From the NCBI RefSeq assembly GCF_000931465.1, contig NZ_CP010892.1, forward strand, positions 2,875,388 to 2,939,387: a DNA stretch of 64,000 bases, in the 5' to 3' direction. This stretch comes from Pseudomonas sp. MRSN 12121. Its GTDB lineage: Bacteria; Pseudomonadota; Gammaproteobacteria; Pseudomonadales; Pseudomonadaceae. Below are positions 43,522 through 51,914 of the stretch, piece by piece (positions within the stretch are counted from its first letter, which is position 1; each line of letters begins with the position of its first letter). The position numbers and the translations under genes are program-made. The notes beneath the pieces are model-generated. The model had not been told where the DNA came from. It was given only the letters and a program-made list of their open reading frames with translations, and made no database searches.

Positions 43522-44610
43522 ATGGAACAGGAGTTCAATTTGGCTGAGGAGCTGGCCAAACAACCCCATCTGCTGGAAGTGCCCGGCAACCTGCTAATGA
43601 AGGGCGGCCCCGAGGACTATATTGGCGCCGTACTCTGCCTACGGGGCACGCTCTACTTCAAGCAGGCCCATACCCCTCTGGTGCGCGAGGCACTGTGCCA
43701 ATGCTTCGACGCGTTCAAGCGACTGGCCGAGCCTTATCTCACCTGGCTATGGCGTGAGGAACCGCCAGAGGGCAAGCCGCTGACGGCGTACTGTGATGCA
43801 AAACCATTGCGCGACATGCTGGCCAATATGGATGAGGATTACCCGCTGAGCTTTTACTACACCAGCGGCAAGCAATCCAATGATGCGAGCGCTTGGTACT
43901 TCGATATTTTTGGCCAAGCCGCTTGGCAAGCAAAGATAGGGGATGACCTTAGCGTTCTGGAATTCTCCGTGCCACTTCTCTATCAGGAACAGCAGCCACT
44001 GAGATTCTTGCAACTGTTCCTGGACTTCGCACGGCGACTGAATCCAGAGCAGGGCTATGCTGGCCATGCCTACAACCTCTCGATAACCAACCGGGACGAT
44101 AATCAGCCGACTGAGGCTTTTATGGCGGCGCGCATGCCTGGCCTGGATATCGGCACTGCGGGATTGCTGGCTAATCGTCCGCAGTTCAAACCCATCAGGA
44201 TCAAGACCGTCAGTTGGCTAACCGTACTCGACCAGGAACGCCTGGACCTCGTTGGGGGGCTGGACGCTTTGCGCGCCCAACTGCTCTCCAGCCATTTTGC
44301 TTTCTACGATTACGGTGCTGGCGTAGTGATCCAGGCCGGTGCCTACCCCTACCTCGGCGGCGATGCCGAAGACCCGCGACCCGCCCCCTACGTACTGCTG
44401 AACCATGTCCTCAAGGGCATCCGCTACGAGACCGTGGGCTCGTTGCACGGCGGCTCTCACGACGGCGAACTGCGCCTGGTCGGCTGGTCGGCCGATCAGT
44501 GGCTCAAACGCCTGGATGTGGATGAGAATGAGATAGCTGGCTGGCGTGCCAAGCTGCTGACTGACGAACCCTGTCTGAACGCTGCGAACACCCTGGTAGA
44601 GCGCCTTTAG
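43522..44610 (+). CDS. DUF3396 type VI immunity protein
   Basis: A 362-residue DUF3396 (type VI immunity, TsiV-like) protein: FKQAHTPLVREALCQCFDAFKRL at residues 50-70, CDAKPLRDM, and the C-terminal YETVGSLHGGSHDGELRLVGW. In related loci DUF3396 proteins neutralise VRR-NUC effectors by direct binding. Located immediately behind the effector, so effector and immunity protein are co-transcribed. No signal peptide, in keeping with a cytoplasmic DNase target. Confidence 0.85.
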   Translation: MEQEFNLAEELAKQPHLLEVPGNLLMKGGPEDYIGAVLCLRGTLYFKQAHTPLVREALCQCFDAFKRLAEPYLTWLWREEPPEGKPLTAYCDAKPLRDMLANMDEDYPLSFYYTSGKQSNDASAWYFDIFGQAAWQAKIGDDLSVLEFSVPLLYQEQQPLRFLQLFLDFARRLNPEQGYAGHAYNLSITNRDDNQPTEAFMAARMPGLDIGTAGLLANRPQFKPIRIKTVSWLTVLDQERLDLVGGLDALRAQLLSSHFAFYDYGAGVVIQAGAYPYLGGDAEDPRPAPYVLLNHVLKGIRYETVGSLHGGSHDGELRLVGWSADQWLKRLDVDENEIAGWRAKLLTDEPCLNAANTLVERL

Positions 44611-44911
44611 TGCTCAGGATGCATTGCTGGCGTGGCCTCTTATGCGCGGGGAAGGTAGTAGAGAAAACGGGTGAAATCATGGGTGAGATCATCTACGAGA
44701 CTGACAAGTGAGTTTGCTGAGTGGTATTCACGTAGGGTCCTGAGGTGCGGATATAAACTGCCGCGCCTTTGTTATTGCTGCGTATCGAGGGCGGGACTGT
44801 TTTTGATCGTTGCTGCAAAGGCAGGGATCGCCTGACTCTGCTACAGACGCAATCATATGGCACCAGTCCCTGACGCCCATCAGCGCTGCCTGTCACTGCC
44901 ATTTCGTCCTT
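44611..44911. other. 301-bp AT-richer gap with no recognisable gene
   Basis: Between the immunity gene and the LuxR gene, whose 3' end faces it. I see no T-run hairpin, no IS end and no supported gene; a 69-codon minus-strand frame at 44693-44902 lacks a ribosome site. It may mark the right edge of the accessory module. Confidence 0.4.
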
Positions 44912-45631
44912 TCAACCCTCAATCTCGCCATTACGAATCGCCATCCTGACCGCTTGTGCGGTGGTCGCCACGCCCAGGCGTCGGCGGGCCGAACGCAAGT
45001 GGTTTTCTATCGTGCGTTCCGACAAGCCCAGGGTGGCCGCGATATCCGCTTGCCGCCGCCCGGCGGCTGTCCATGCCAGCACTTCACGCTCTCGCTGCGA
45101 AAGGTTTTTCAGCGCCTCGCCCGGGGGCGCTTCGAGCAACCGGCGCGCGGAGAAAAAAGCCGCGGTCGCGATGAGGCTCAAGCCGAGGCGGACCCGTGGC
45201 GATCCGTCCACCGCTTCGCCGCCCAGGCTCATGGCGCCTTCGAGCCCCTGCGGCCCGAACACCGGCACCTGCAATCCCTGGACCCCCGGGCCGCCCGGAG
45301 CACGAATCACCTGATAACGTTCCTCGCCTTGTTTTTGCTCCTTTCGCCAGAAGAAGGCCTCGCGCGCGTTGAGAATGTGGCGGGTGACCGGGCAACGCCG
45401 CACGTAGGTCTCGGCATCGACGCCGGGGCCGTCGCCGAACCAACGGCCTTCGACCCAATAGATGCGCTCGACCACCTCATCGCTTGCCGACGAAGCGGAA
45501 AACAGCACGAATCGATCATAGCCGTAGGGGGTTGCGAACTCCCTGACAGCCTTCTGGATCGATTCGAGCTTGTGCGCCGCCTCTATGTCGAGTGCGGCGC
45601 GGATGGCGGCCTCGGCAGGTCCGTTGTTCAC
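44912..45631 (-). CDS. LuxR-type regulator (solo) with autoinducer-binding domain
   Basis: A 239-residue LuxR protein: autoinducer-binding domain at residues about 15-165 and a GerE/LuxR HTH at about 175-235 ([45 protein letters not shown] in parts). The invariant Asp of the signal pocket (Asp70 in TraR numbering) is replaced by Cys80 ([10 protein letters not shown]), while the Pro after it and Trp95 (FFWRKE) remain. No luxI gene is in the window. Its ATG overlaps the hchA stop (four bases), so it is the second gene of that operon. Confidence 0.85.
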   Translation of the reverse strand: MNNGPAEAAIRAALDIEAAHKLESIQKAVREFATPYGYDRFVLFSASSASDEVVERIYWVEGRWFGDGPGVDAETYVRRCPVTRHILNAREAFFWRKEQKQGEERYQVIRAPGGPGVQGLQVPVFGPQGLEGAMSLGGEAVDGSPRVRLGLSLIATAAFFSARRLLEAPPGEALKNLSQREREVLAWTAAGRRQADIAATLGLSERTIENHLRSARRRLGVATTAQAVRMAIRNGEIEG

Positions 45632-46506
45632 CCGGCTGCGACCTCTTTCAACAGTGCGTGCGCTGCCAGCTTGCCCAGGTTGTTGCCCGCCAATGGGCTG
45701 TCGCCCGTCAGCAGCTTGCGGTCCTGCAGGGTCGCCCCGGAAATATCCTGATTGACGATCTCCACGCCCAGCGCCTGCAAGCGTTCGCCGAACTTCCAGG
45801 TCAGATGCCCCGGCATATAGCCGATATCGGGGGTCTTCGCGTCGAGGCTGTCGGGGAACGCGCAGATCTTGTAGCCGTTGAAGAGGTAGGAACTCTTCGA
45901 TTCATCGATGCCCGCCGCCAGCAGCGCCGCGGGGCCATGGCACAGGGAGATCACGAATTTGTCATGGGCGACCGCCCACTGCAGGACGGACTTCACCTCG
46001 GCACTGTCTGGCAGCCCGATCAGGGCGCCGTGGCCACCGGGTATGAAGACGCCGATGTAGTCCGAGTCTTCGCCCAGCGCCGTCTCAATCACTTCAGCCA
46101 GCTTCAGAGGCTGTTTGAACTGTTCACGGTATTTGCCGTAGAAGCCTTGCACCTCGGTGTCTTGCGACGGCATGGCCCAGAACTCGAACTTCACCGGGTT
46201 GCCGGACAGCGTCGCGACATCGAAAGCGAAGCCGGCCTTGTCGAGGTGATACATGGGCAGCAGCGTCTCGACCGGGTGATTGCCCGTGGAGAACATCGTG
46301 CCGTTGTCGGTCAGCAGATAACGCTCGTCGGCGCCGATCAGCAGGATCTTCCAGCGGCCGCCTTTGTAGGCGTTGGGATAGTCGGCGTCACTGAGATCGG
46401 ATTTAGGGGAGGTGAACTGGCTCAGCGAATAGGGCGAGGGGAAAAACGCATTGTCCTCTGCCTGGTCCGGGGTAGGGCGCTTGTCGTCACTCTGCGGGGT
46501 TGCCAT
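45628..46506 (-). CDS. hchA: HchA/Hsp31 protein deglycase and glyoxalase III
   Basis: A 292-residue DJ-1/PfpI-family protein closely resembling E. coli HchA along its length ([37 protein letters not shown]). The catalytic residues are visible as Glu79, Cys189 and His190 ([12 protein letters not shown]). It converts methylglyoxal to lactate and has deglycase/chaperone activity in the cytoplasm. Start at [10 protein letters not shown] with GGAGA six bases upstream. Coupled to the downstream LuxR gene, an arrangement that suggests control by a signal or reactive carbonyl. Confidence 0.92.
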   Translation of the reverse strand: MATPQSDDKRPTPDQAEDNAFFPSPYSLSQFTSPKSDLSDADYPNAYKGGRWKILLIGADERYLLTDNGTMFSTGNHPVETLLPMYHLDKAGFAFDVATLSGNPVKFEFWAMPSQDTEVQGFYGKYREQFKQPLKLAEVIETALGEDSDYIGVFIPGGHGALIGLPDSAEVKSVLQWAVAHDKFVISLCHGPAALLAAGIDESKSSYLFNGYKICAFPDSLDAKTPDIGYMPGHLTWKFGERLQALGVEIVNQDISGATLQDRKLLTGDSPLAGNNLGKLAAHALLKEVAAG

Positions 46507-47006
46507 GGTTTTCTCCAATGGGTCGATTGCCGAAACCATGCTAGAGACGCGACCTGGGCCCTGCAATGAGGGATTTCCCTCAATCGATCGGGCTGCGTCC
46601 GGGTTCGTCAGGCTTGGCTCCTTTCGTACGCTTTTCCGAAAACCTGTCACTTCAGGGCCATTCTCGGGCAGGCTGCTTCGAGGCTTGCGCAGGCTAGCCC
46701 CTATAAATCATTGGTCCGGATCCCGTTATTAACAGGTAGGGGATTTCTATTTGGCTGTCTGAAAAGTCCAACTAATACGCGGGATTTATGGTTTTAACTT
46801 GTAAGGGAAATGGCACTTTGTAAGTGCAAGTTTATTTAGGGCTTGTAACTGCCTGCGTATTCCCCAAGGGACTGATGTGATGCAGGAAAGTCGTTTGTCA
46901 TGGATCCACCTGTGGGCTTTAGTGGGCGTGGAAAAAACTACCACGGGACACTTCCCCACAGCGCGATCCGACCATCGGTGGCTTAAATATAATAAGAAGG
47001 CGAACC
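46507..47006. other. 500-bp divergent promoter region, AT-rich
   Basis: Lies between hchA (minus) and lysP (plus) and should hold both promoters. Visible items are an inverted repeat GCACTT-TGT-AAGTGC around 46810-46825, AT-rich promoter-like DNA and the strong AAGAAGG ribosome site of lysP. A 60-codon frame starting at 46880, with AAGGGA before it, runs into lysP. The conserved core of a lysine riboswitch was not found. Confidence 0.5.
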
Positions 47007-48593
47007 ATGACAGACACCCAGCAAGTGCCGGCCGCGTGCGACAGGACTGGCGATTTTCATAGCGAGAACACGAGCGGCGGGTTGAAGCGGACCCTGACCC
47101 CGCGACACCTGAACATGATCGCCATCGGCGGCTGCATCGGCACCGGGCTGTTCGTCGCCTCGGGAGCGACCATTGCCCAGTCCGGGCCGGGCGGGGCGCT
47201 GCTGGCGTTCATCGTCATCGGCCTCATGGTGTTCTTCCTGATGACCAGCCTCGGCGAACTGGCGGCCTGCATGCCGGTCACCGGGTCCTTTTCCACTTAT
47301 GCCGCGAACTATGTCGACGAAAGTTTCGGCTTCGCACTGGGCTGGAACTACTGGTATTCCTGGGCTGTAACTATCGCCGTCGACCTGGTGGCCGCGCAGA
47401 TCATCATGGCCTACTGGTTTCCCGATGTGCCGGGGTATATCTGGAGTGCGGTGTTCCTGTTGCTTATAGCCGGGCTCAACATGGCCTCGGTACGCCTGTT
47501 CGGCGAATCGGAATACTGGTTCTCGCTGATCAAGGTCATCACTATCCTGCTGTTCATCGGCGTCGGCGTGCTGATGTTGTTCGGCATCATCAGCGGCGGC
47601 GAAAACGCCGGGCCGCGGCTGTGGTCGATCGGCGATGCTCCGGTGGTCGGCGGCATGGGCGCCTTGATCGGCGTGGCGATGATCGTCGGCTTCTCCTTCC
47701 AGGGCACCGAGTTCGTCGGGATCGCCGCGGGCGAAACCCGCAACCCGGGCAAGAATGTGCCCCGCGCGGTGCGGCAGATCTTCTGGCGGATCCTGCTGTT
47801 CTACGTCCTGACCATCCTGATCATCGGCCTGTTGATCCCCTACAACGATCCCAGCCTGCTGCAGAACGGCGTGTCCGATATCCGTGTCAGCCCCTTCACC
47901 CTGATCTTCGAGCGGGCCGACATGCTGGGCGCGGCCGCGGTGATGAACGCAGTGATCCTGACCTCGGTGTTGTCGGCGGGCAACTCCGGCATGTATGCCT
48001 CCTCGCGGATGCTCTACAGCTTGGCGGTGGAGGGCAAGGCGCCGGCGATCTTCGCTCGCCTGAGCCGTTCCGGCACCCCGCGCTGGGCGTTGGCGGCCAC
48101 CACCGCAGTGGCCGGGTTGTGCTTCCTGACCTTCATTTTCAGCCCGGGGCAGATCTATAACTGGCTGCTCAATACCTCGGGCATGCTCGGCTTCATTGCC
48201 TGGCTGGGCATCGCCCTGAGCCATTACCGCTTCCGTCGCGGCTATGTGCGCCAGGGCCATGACCTGGGGCGCTTGCCTTATGTGTCGAAGTTCTTCCCGT
48301 TCGGCCCGATCTTCGCCTTTGTCCTGTGCCTGTGCGTCACGCTCGGCCAGAACTACCAGGCGCTGCTCGGCGACAGCATCGACTGGGCCGGGTTGACCGC
48401 CACCTACATCGGCCTGGCGCTGTTCGTGGTCATCTGGCTGGCGCACAAGGTCGTCAGCCGGTCGCGGTTCGTCCGGCTCGACGAGATGAATTTCTCGAAG
48501 ATCGGCACCCGCTTCGACAGCGAGCAGGAGGCGGAGGCGACGAGCCGCCGCGGCCGGGACCTCGAGCCACGAATCACCCAGGCGCGGAGCTGA
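47007..48593 (+). CDS. lysP: lysine-specific permease LysP
   Basis: A 528-residue APC transporter with 12 predicted helices, matching E. coli LysP almost throughout as I recall it (LNMIAIGGCIGTGLFVASGATI, YWYSWAVTIAVDLVAAQII, VSPFTLIFERAD, YRFRRGYVRQGHDLGRLPY). Lysine/proton symport into the cytoplasm is the family function. A longer basic C-terminal tail is present. Start has AAGAAGG eight bases upstream. It is followed after three bases by a flavin oxidase gene, so uptake and oxidation of the substrate are co-regulated. Confidence 0.88.
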   Translation: MTDTQQVPAACDRTGDFHSENTSGGLKRTLTPRHLNMIAIGGCIGTGLFVASGATIAQSGPGGALLAFIVIGLMVFFLMTSLGELAACMPVTGSFSTYAANYVDESFGFALGWNYWYSWAVTIAVDLVAAQIIMAYWFPDVPGYIWSAVFLLLIAGLNMASVRLFGESEYWFSLIKVITILLFIGVGVLMLFGIISGGENAGPRLWSIGDAPVVGGMGALIGVAMIVGFSFQGTEFVGIAAGETRNPGKNVPRAVRQIFWRILLFYVLTILIIGLLIPYNDPSLLQNGVSDIRVSPFTLIFERADMLGAAAVMNAVILTSVLSAGNSGMYASSRMLYSLAVEGKAPAIFARLSRSGTPRWALAATTAVAGLCFLTFIFSPGQIYNWLLNTSGMLGFIAWLGIALSHYRFRRGYVRQGHDLGRLPYVSKFFPFGPIFAFVLCLCVTLGQNYQALLGDSIDWAGLTATYIGLALFVVIWLAHKVVSRSRFVRLDEMNFSKIGTRFDSEQEAEATSRRGRDLEPRITQARS

Positions 48594-48596
48594 GCC

Positions 48597-49886
48597 ATGA
48601 GCAGGGATTTTCTCGAAAGCTATTACGAGGCCACGGTGCAGAAGACCGCCTACCCGCGCCTTGGCGGGCGGGTACAGGCCCGGGTCTGCATCCTGGGCGG
48701 CGGCCTGGCCGGCTTGTCCACGGCGCTGGGCCTGGCCGAGCGCGGGGTCAAGGACGTGGTGGTGCTGGAGTCCCACACCGTGGGGCACGGCGCTTCGGGG
48801 CGCAACGGCGGCTTTGTGTTCGGCGGCTATTGCCTGGGCAATGCCGAATTGCTCAAGACCCTGGGCCGCGACGAGGCGCGGCGCCTGTACCGGCTGACCA
48901 TCGACGCCGTCGAGCTGATCCGCCGTAGGGTCCGGCAATACGACATCCAGTGTGATCTGGTCGACGAGGGCGTATTGCTGGCCAACTGGTTCAACGACCC
49001 GGCGCGCCTGGAAAAGCCGCGGCAGTTGATGAAGGAAGTCTACGGCGTCGACTGGCAGCCGGTGCCCGCTGGCGAGCTCAAGGAACGGCTCAAGACCGAG
49101 CGCTATTTCGGCGCGCTGCTGGAGCGCAATGCCTTTCACTTTCACCCGCTCAAATATGTCTATGGCGTGGCCGCGGCGGTGGTCCGCCACGGCATCGCAC
49201 TGCACGAGCACTCGGCGGCCCTGGCGATCGAGCGCCAGGACGGAAAGTTCCTGATCAAGACCGCGGGCGGCGAAGTGCAGGCCGAGCAGGTGGTGTTCGC
49301 CGCGGGTGGTTACGCCCGGGGGCTGTACCGCCCGGTGGAGCGCGCCACGCTGCCGATCGCCACCTACGTGGTCGCCACCGAGCCGCTGGGGGCACGCCTG
49401 AAGGACGCGATCGCCTGCGAGTCGGCGATCTACGACACCCGGTTCGCCTTCGATTACTACCGCCCGCTGGCTGACAGCCGGATCCTCTGGGGCGGGCGCA
49501 TTTCCATCCTCGACCGCGGGCCGCAGGCCATCGCCGGGTTGCTCAAGGCCGACCTGCTGACGGTCTACCCGCAGCTGGCGGATGTGCAGATCGAGTACTC
49601 CTGGGGCGGGCTGATGAGCTACGGCCGCCAGCAGATGGCGCAGATCGGTCGCGACGACAACGGCGTGTGGCACGCCGTGGGCTTTGGCGGCCACGGCATG
49701 GCGCCCACCACCGTGGCCGGGGAGGTCCTGGCCGATGCCATCGCCAGCGCCTTGCCGATTCCCCAGGGCTTCGGCAAGTTCGGCCTGGTGCCGACCTTCG
49801 GCCTCGCCGGCCTGCTGGCGGCCCAGGCGACCTACACCGCCTACCAGGCCCTGGATGCCTACGATGCCCGCAGGCTGAACAAGTGA
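48597..49886 (+). CDS. DAO-family FAD-dependent oxidoreductase
   Basis: A 429-residue flavoprotein of the D-amino-acid-oxidase/sarcosine-oxidase fold. It has the FAD motif VCILGGGLAGLSTALGLAERG, the GHGASGRNGGFVFGG flavin loop typical of the PuuB/amine-oxidase branch, and C-terminal GRDDNGVWHAVGFGGHGMAPTT. Likely substrates are a secondary amine or amino acid such as L-pipecolate, or gamma-glutamyl-polyamine; the tight link to lysP favours a lysine-derived compound such as pipecolate. No signal peptide. Confidence 0.8.
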   Translation: MSRDFLESYYEATVQKTAYPRLGGRVQARVCILGGGLAGLSTALGLAERGVKDVVVLESHTVGHGASGRNGGFVFGGYCLGNAELLKTLGRDEARRLYRLTIDAVELIRRRVRQYDIQCDLVDEGVLLANWFNDPARLEKPRQLMKEVYGVDWQPVPAGELKERLKTERYFGALLERNAFHFHPLKYVYGVAAAVVRHGIALHEHSAALAIERQDGKFLIKTAGGEVQAEQVVFAAGGYARGLYRPVERATLPIATYVVATEPLGARLKDAIACESAIYDTRFAFDYYRPLADSRILWGGRISILDRGPQAIAGLLKADLLTVYPQLADVQIEYSWGGLMSYGRQQMAQIGRDDNGVWHAVGFGGHGMAPTTVAGEVLADAIASALPIPQGFGKFGLVPTFGLAGLLAAQATYTAYQALDAYDARRLNK

Positions 49887-49891
49887 TTGTG

Positions 49892-49922
49892 CTGCCCGGC
49901 CACACAAGGGGTGGCCGGGCAG
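49892..49922 (+). terminator. strong hairpin after the lysP operon
   Basis: CTGCCCGGCCAC-ACAAGGG-GTGGCCGGGCAG, a perfect 12-bp stem starting six bases after the oxidase stop codon. No T-run follows, so termination would be imperfect. Confidence 0.65.
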
Positions 49923-50014
49923 GCCGGTATCGGCCGCGCGCGGAGCGTAGGGGCGGCGCAAGGTTTCTGGCCCAAATCCCGGAATGAATTTATGCTGGCG
50001 GGCAAATTTGCACC

Positions 50015-50072
50015 CCTTGAAAACTCAAGGCGTGACGCGACGGCGTTCCGAGCGTCTACGACTTGAACAAGT
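50015..50072. promoter_or_regulatory. two palindromes in the fabV upstream region
   Basis: CCTTGA-AAAC-TCAAGG (50015-50030) and ACTTG-AA-CAAGT (50061-50072), both perfect, lie 55-112 bases before fabV. Either may be a regulator site for this fatty-acid synthesis gene. No known consensus was matched. Confidence 0.35.
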
Positions 50073-50126
50073 GACGCTGCTGCAGCCCGTATTGGCTCTT
50101 GGCATATTGAAATTGGGAGATTGTGT

Positions 50127-51323
50127 ATGGTCATCAAACCCCGCGTTCGCGGCTTTATCTGTGTGACGACCCACCCGGTCGGTTGCGAAGCCAACGTCCA
50201 GCAACAGATCGACTACGTCACCGAACAAGGCGCCATCGACGCTGGGCCAAAGAACGTACTGGTACTCGGCGCGTCCACCGGCTACGGCCTCGCGGCCCGT
50301 ATCACCGCGGCCTTCGGTTGCGGTGCCAACACCCTGGGTGTGTTCTTCGAGCGCGGTAGCGTCGACGGCAAGCTCGGCACCGCCGGCTGGTACAACTCCG
50401 CGGCCTTCCACAAGTTCGCCGAAGCCAAGGGCCTGTACGCCAAGAGCATCAACGGCGACGCCTTCTCCGACGAAGTGAAGCGCCAGACCATCGAAACCAT
50501 CAAGCGCGACCTGGGCAAGATCGACCTGGTGGTCTACAGCCTGGCCGCGCCGCGCCGTACCCACCCGAAGACCGGCGAAGTGCTGAGCTCGACCCTCAAG
50601 CCGCTGGGCAAGTCGGTGACCCTGCGCGGTGTCGACACCGACAAGGAAATCGTCAAGGAAACCACCCTGCAGCCCGCCACCCAGGAAGAAATCGACGGCA
50701 CCGTGGCCGTGATGGGCGGCGAAGACTGGCAGATGTGGATCGACGCGCTGCATGAAGCCGGCGTGCTGGCCGAAGGCGCGAAGACCACCGCCTTCACCTA
50801 CCTGGGCGAGAAGCTGACCCACGACATCTACTGGAACGGTTCCATCGGCGAAGCCAAGAAGGACCTGGACCAGAAAGTCATCGGCATCCGCAAGGAACTG
50901 TCGGACCTGGGCGGCGACGCGCGGGTATCGGTGCTCAAGGCCGTGGTCACCCAGGCCAGCTCGGCGATCCCGATCATGCCGCTGTACCTGTCGCTGCTGT
51001 TCAAGGTCATGAAGGAGCAGGGTTCCCACGAAGGCTGCATCGAGCAGGTCTACGGCCTGTACAAGGACAGCCTGTACAACCCGAACCCGATCGTCGACCA
51101 GGAAGGCCGCCTGCGCGCCGACTACAAGGAACTGGAACCTGCCGTCCAGGACCGCGTGAAGCAGCTGTGGGATGAAGTCACCAGCGAAAACCTCTACCAG
51201 CTGACCGACTTCGCCGGCTACAAGCAGGAGTTCCTGCGCCTGTTCGGTTTCGAGATCGACGGCGTCGACTACGAAGCCGATGTCGATCCGGACGTGAAGA
51301 TCGCCAACCTGATCCAGCTGTAA
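50127..51323 (+). CDS. fabV: enoyl-ACP reductase FabV
   Basis: A 398-residue FabV-type enoyl-[acyl-carrier-protein] reductase, the last step of each fatty-acid elongation cycle. It has the N-terminal [15 protein letters not shown], the NADH loop [15 protein letters not shown] and the catalytic Tyr235-x8-Lys244 pair ([10 protein letters not shown]), which is diagnostic for FabV versus FabI. FabV enzymes are insensitive to triclosan, so this gene predicts triclosan tolerance. The ATG has GGGAGA nine bases upstream. A strong terminator follows. Confidence 0.96.
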   Translation: MVIKPRVRGFICVTTHPVGCEANVQQQIDYVTEQGAIDAGPKNVLVLGASTGYGLAARITAAFGCGANTLGVFFERGSVDGKLGTAGWYNSAAFHKFAEAKGLYAKSINGDAFSDEVKRQTIETIKRDLGKIDLVVYSLAAPRRTHPKTGEVLSSTLKPLGKSVTLRGVDTDKEIVKETTLQPATQEEIDGTVAVMGGEDWQMWIDALHEAGVLAEGAKTTAFTYLGEKLTHDIYWNGSIGEAKKDLDQKVIGIRKELSDLGGDARVSVLKAVVTQASSAIPIMPLYLSLLFKVMKEQGSHEGCIEQVYGLYKDSLYNPNPIVDQEGRLRADYKELEPAVQDRVKQLWDEVTSENLYQLTDFAGYKQEFLRLFGFEIDGVDYEADVDPDVKIANLIQL

Positions 51324-51343
51324 GCGAGCTTAACGCTTCACCC

Positions 51344-51376
51344 ACAACGCCCCTCCCTTGAGGGGCGTTGTCGTTT
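51344..51376 (+). terminator. Rho-independent-type terminator of fabV
   Basis: ACAACGCCCCTC-CCTT-GAGGGGCGTTGT, a perfect 12-bp stem followed by CGTTTC, 20 bases after the stop codon. Confidence 0.85.
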
Positions 51377-51914
51377 CTGCGGCACCATCGGTCCTTTCAC
51401 CTGTGCGTCCGGTGCCGAGCGGCGGAATTTGCGGCCTTTGCTTGGCCCGTCGCAACGCTACGAGGCTTGCGCGAGCCAGACGCCATCCCACCCCCCGAGC
51501 GCCGGCTTGGCGCCAGTGATCGACCCTCCGGGAAAGTCTTCCGGGAAGAGCAAAGGGCGTTGACATCGGAAAAGGCTCTCTGCATATTTATCCAGTTGGA
51601 TTGTTTTTTCTTCGGGGTGCATCGGCACCGCGCCTTTGCCGTCGAACTCGCGTTCGTGGCCAGGCCCGACATCCGACCCTGGGTCTGTGCACCACCCGCC
51701 AATAACAAGAAAAGGTAACAGGAATGGACCGATTGCCCGGCAGCCTGGCGTTCAGCGTCAAAGGCTGTTTTCACTCTCCTGCAGCGAAGGTTGTGGGTTT
51801 CCCGCCCGCTCGATCGGCGCGAAGCGCTGGTCGCCAGGGAGCCCTGAACGAAGTCAAGCGTGATTGCCACCTGTTGAAGAAAGGCCCGTCGGGTTCAAGC
51901 GAGGAGCGGCGGCA
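51377..51914. other. 538-bp region without a recognised gene
   Basis: Holds the promoter/LexA site at 51560-51595. It also holds a 68-codon frame (51724-51930) with AGGA close before its ATG that runs into the FGE gene in another frame and resembles nothing known. A 157-codon minus-strand frame (51397-51870) has no ribosome site and overlaps the promoter. It could hold an SOS-induced RNA or the stump of a replaced gene. Confidence 0.4.
51560..51595 (+). promoter_or_regulatory. sigma70-like promoter overlapped by a LexA box
   Basis: TTGACA at 51560-51565 is followed, after exactly 17 bases, by CATATT. Overlapping that -10 element is CTGCATATTTATCCAG (51580-51595), which agrees with the Pseudomonas LexA consensus CTGTATAWAWATACAG at 14 of 16 positions. 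The promoter reads toward the FGE and sulfatase genes. Confidence 0.6.

Noticed and set aside
44693..44902. 69-codon minus-strand frame next to the LuxR gene
   Set aside because: No ribosome site and no recognisable sequence.
46507..47006. Possible lysine riboswitch ahead of lysP
   Set aside because: The conserved L-box core sequences were not found, and no terminator-antiterminator pair is visible.
46880..47062. 60-codon frame with AAGGGA upstream, overlapping the start of lysP
   Set aside because: Overlaps 56 bases of lysP in another frame and its few lysine codons are the lysP ribosome site; evidence too thin for a leader peptide.
46983..49961. A 992-codon minus-strand frame opposite lysP and the flavin oxidase, and a similar one at 34319-36814 opposite the otn genes
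   Set aside because: Low-complexity Gln/Arg/His-rich translations typical of antisense GC-rich DNA; no start signals.
51397..51870. 157-codon minus-strand frame
   Set aside because: No ribosome site, covers the promoter and LexA box, composition like random GC-rich sequence.
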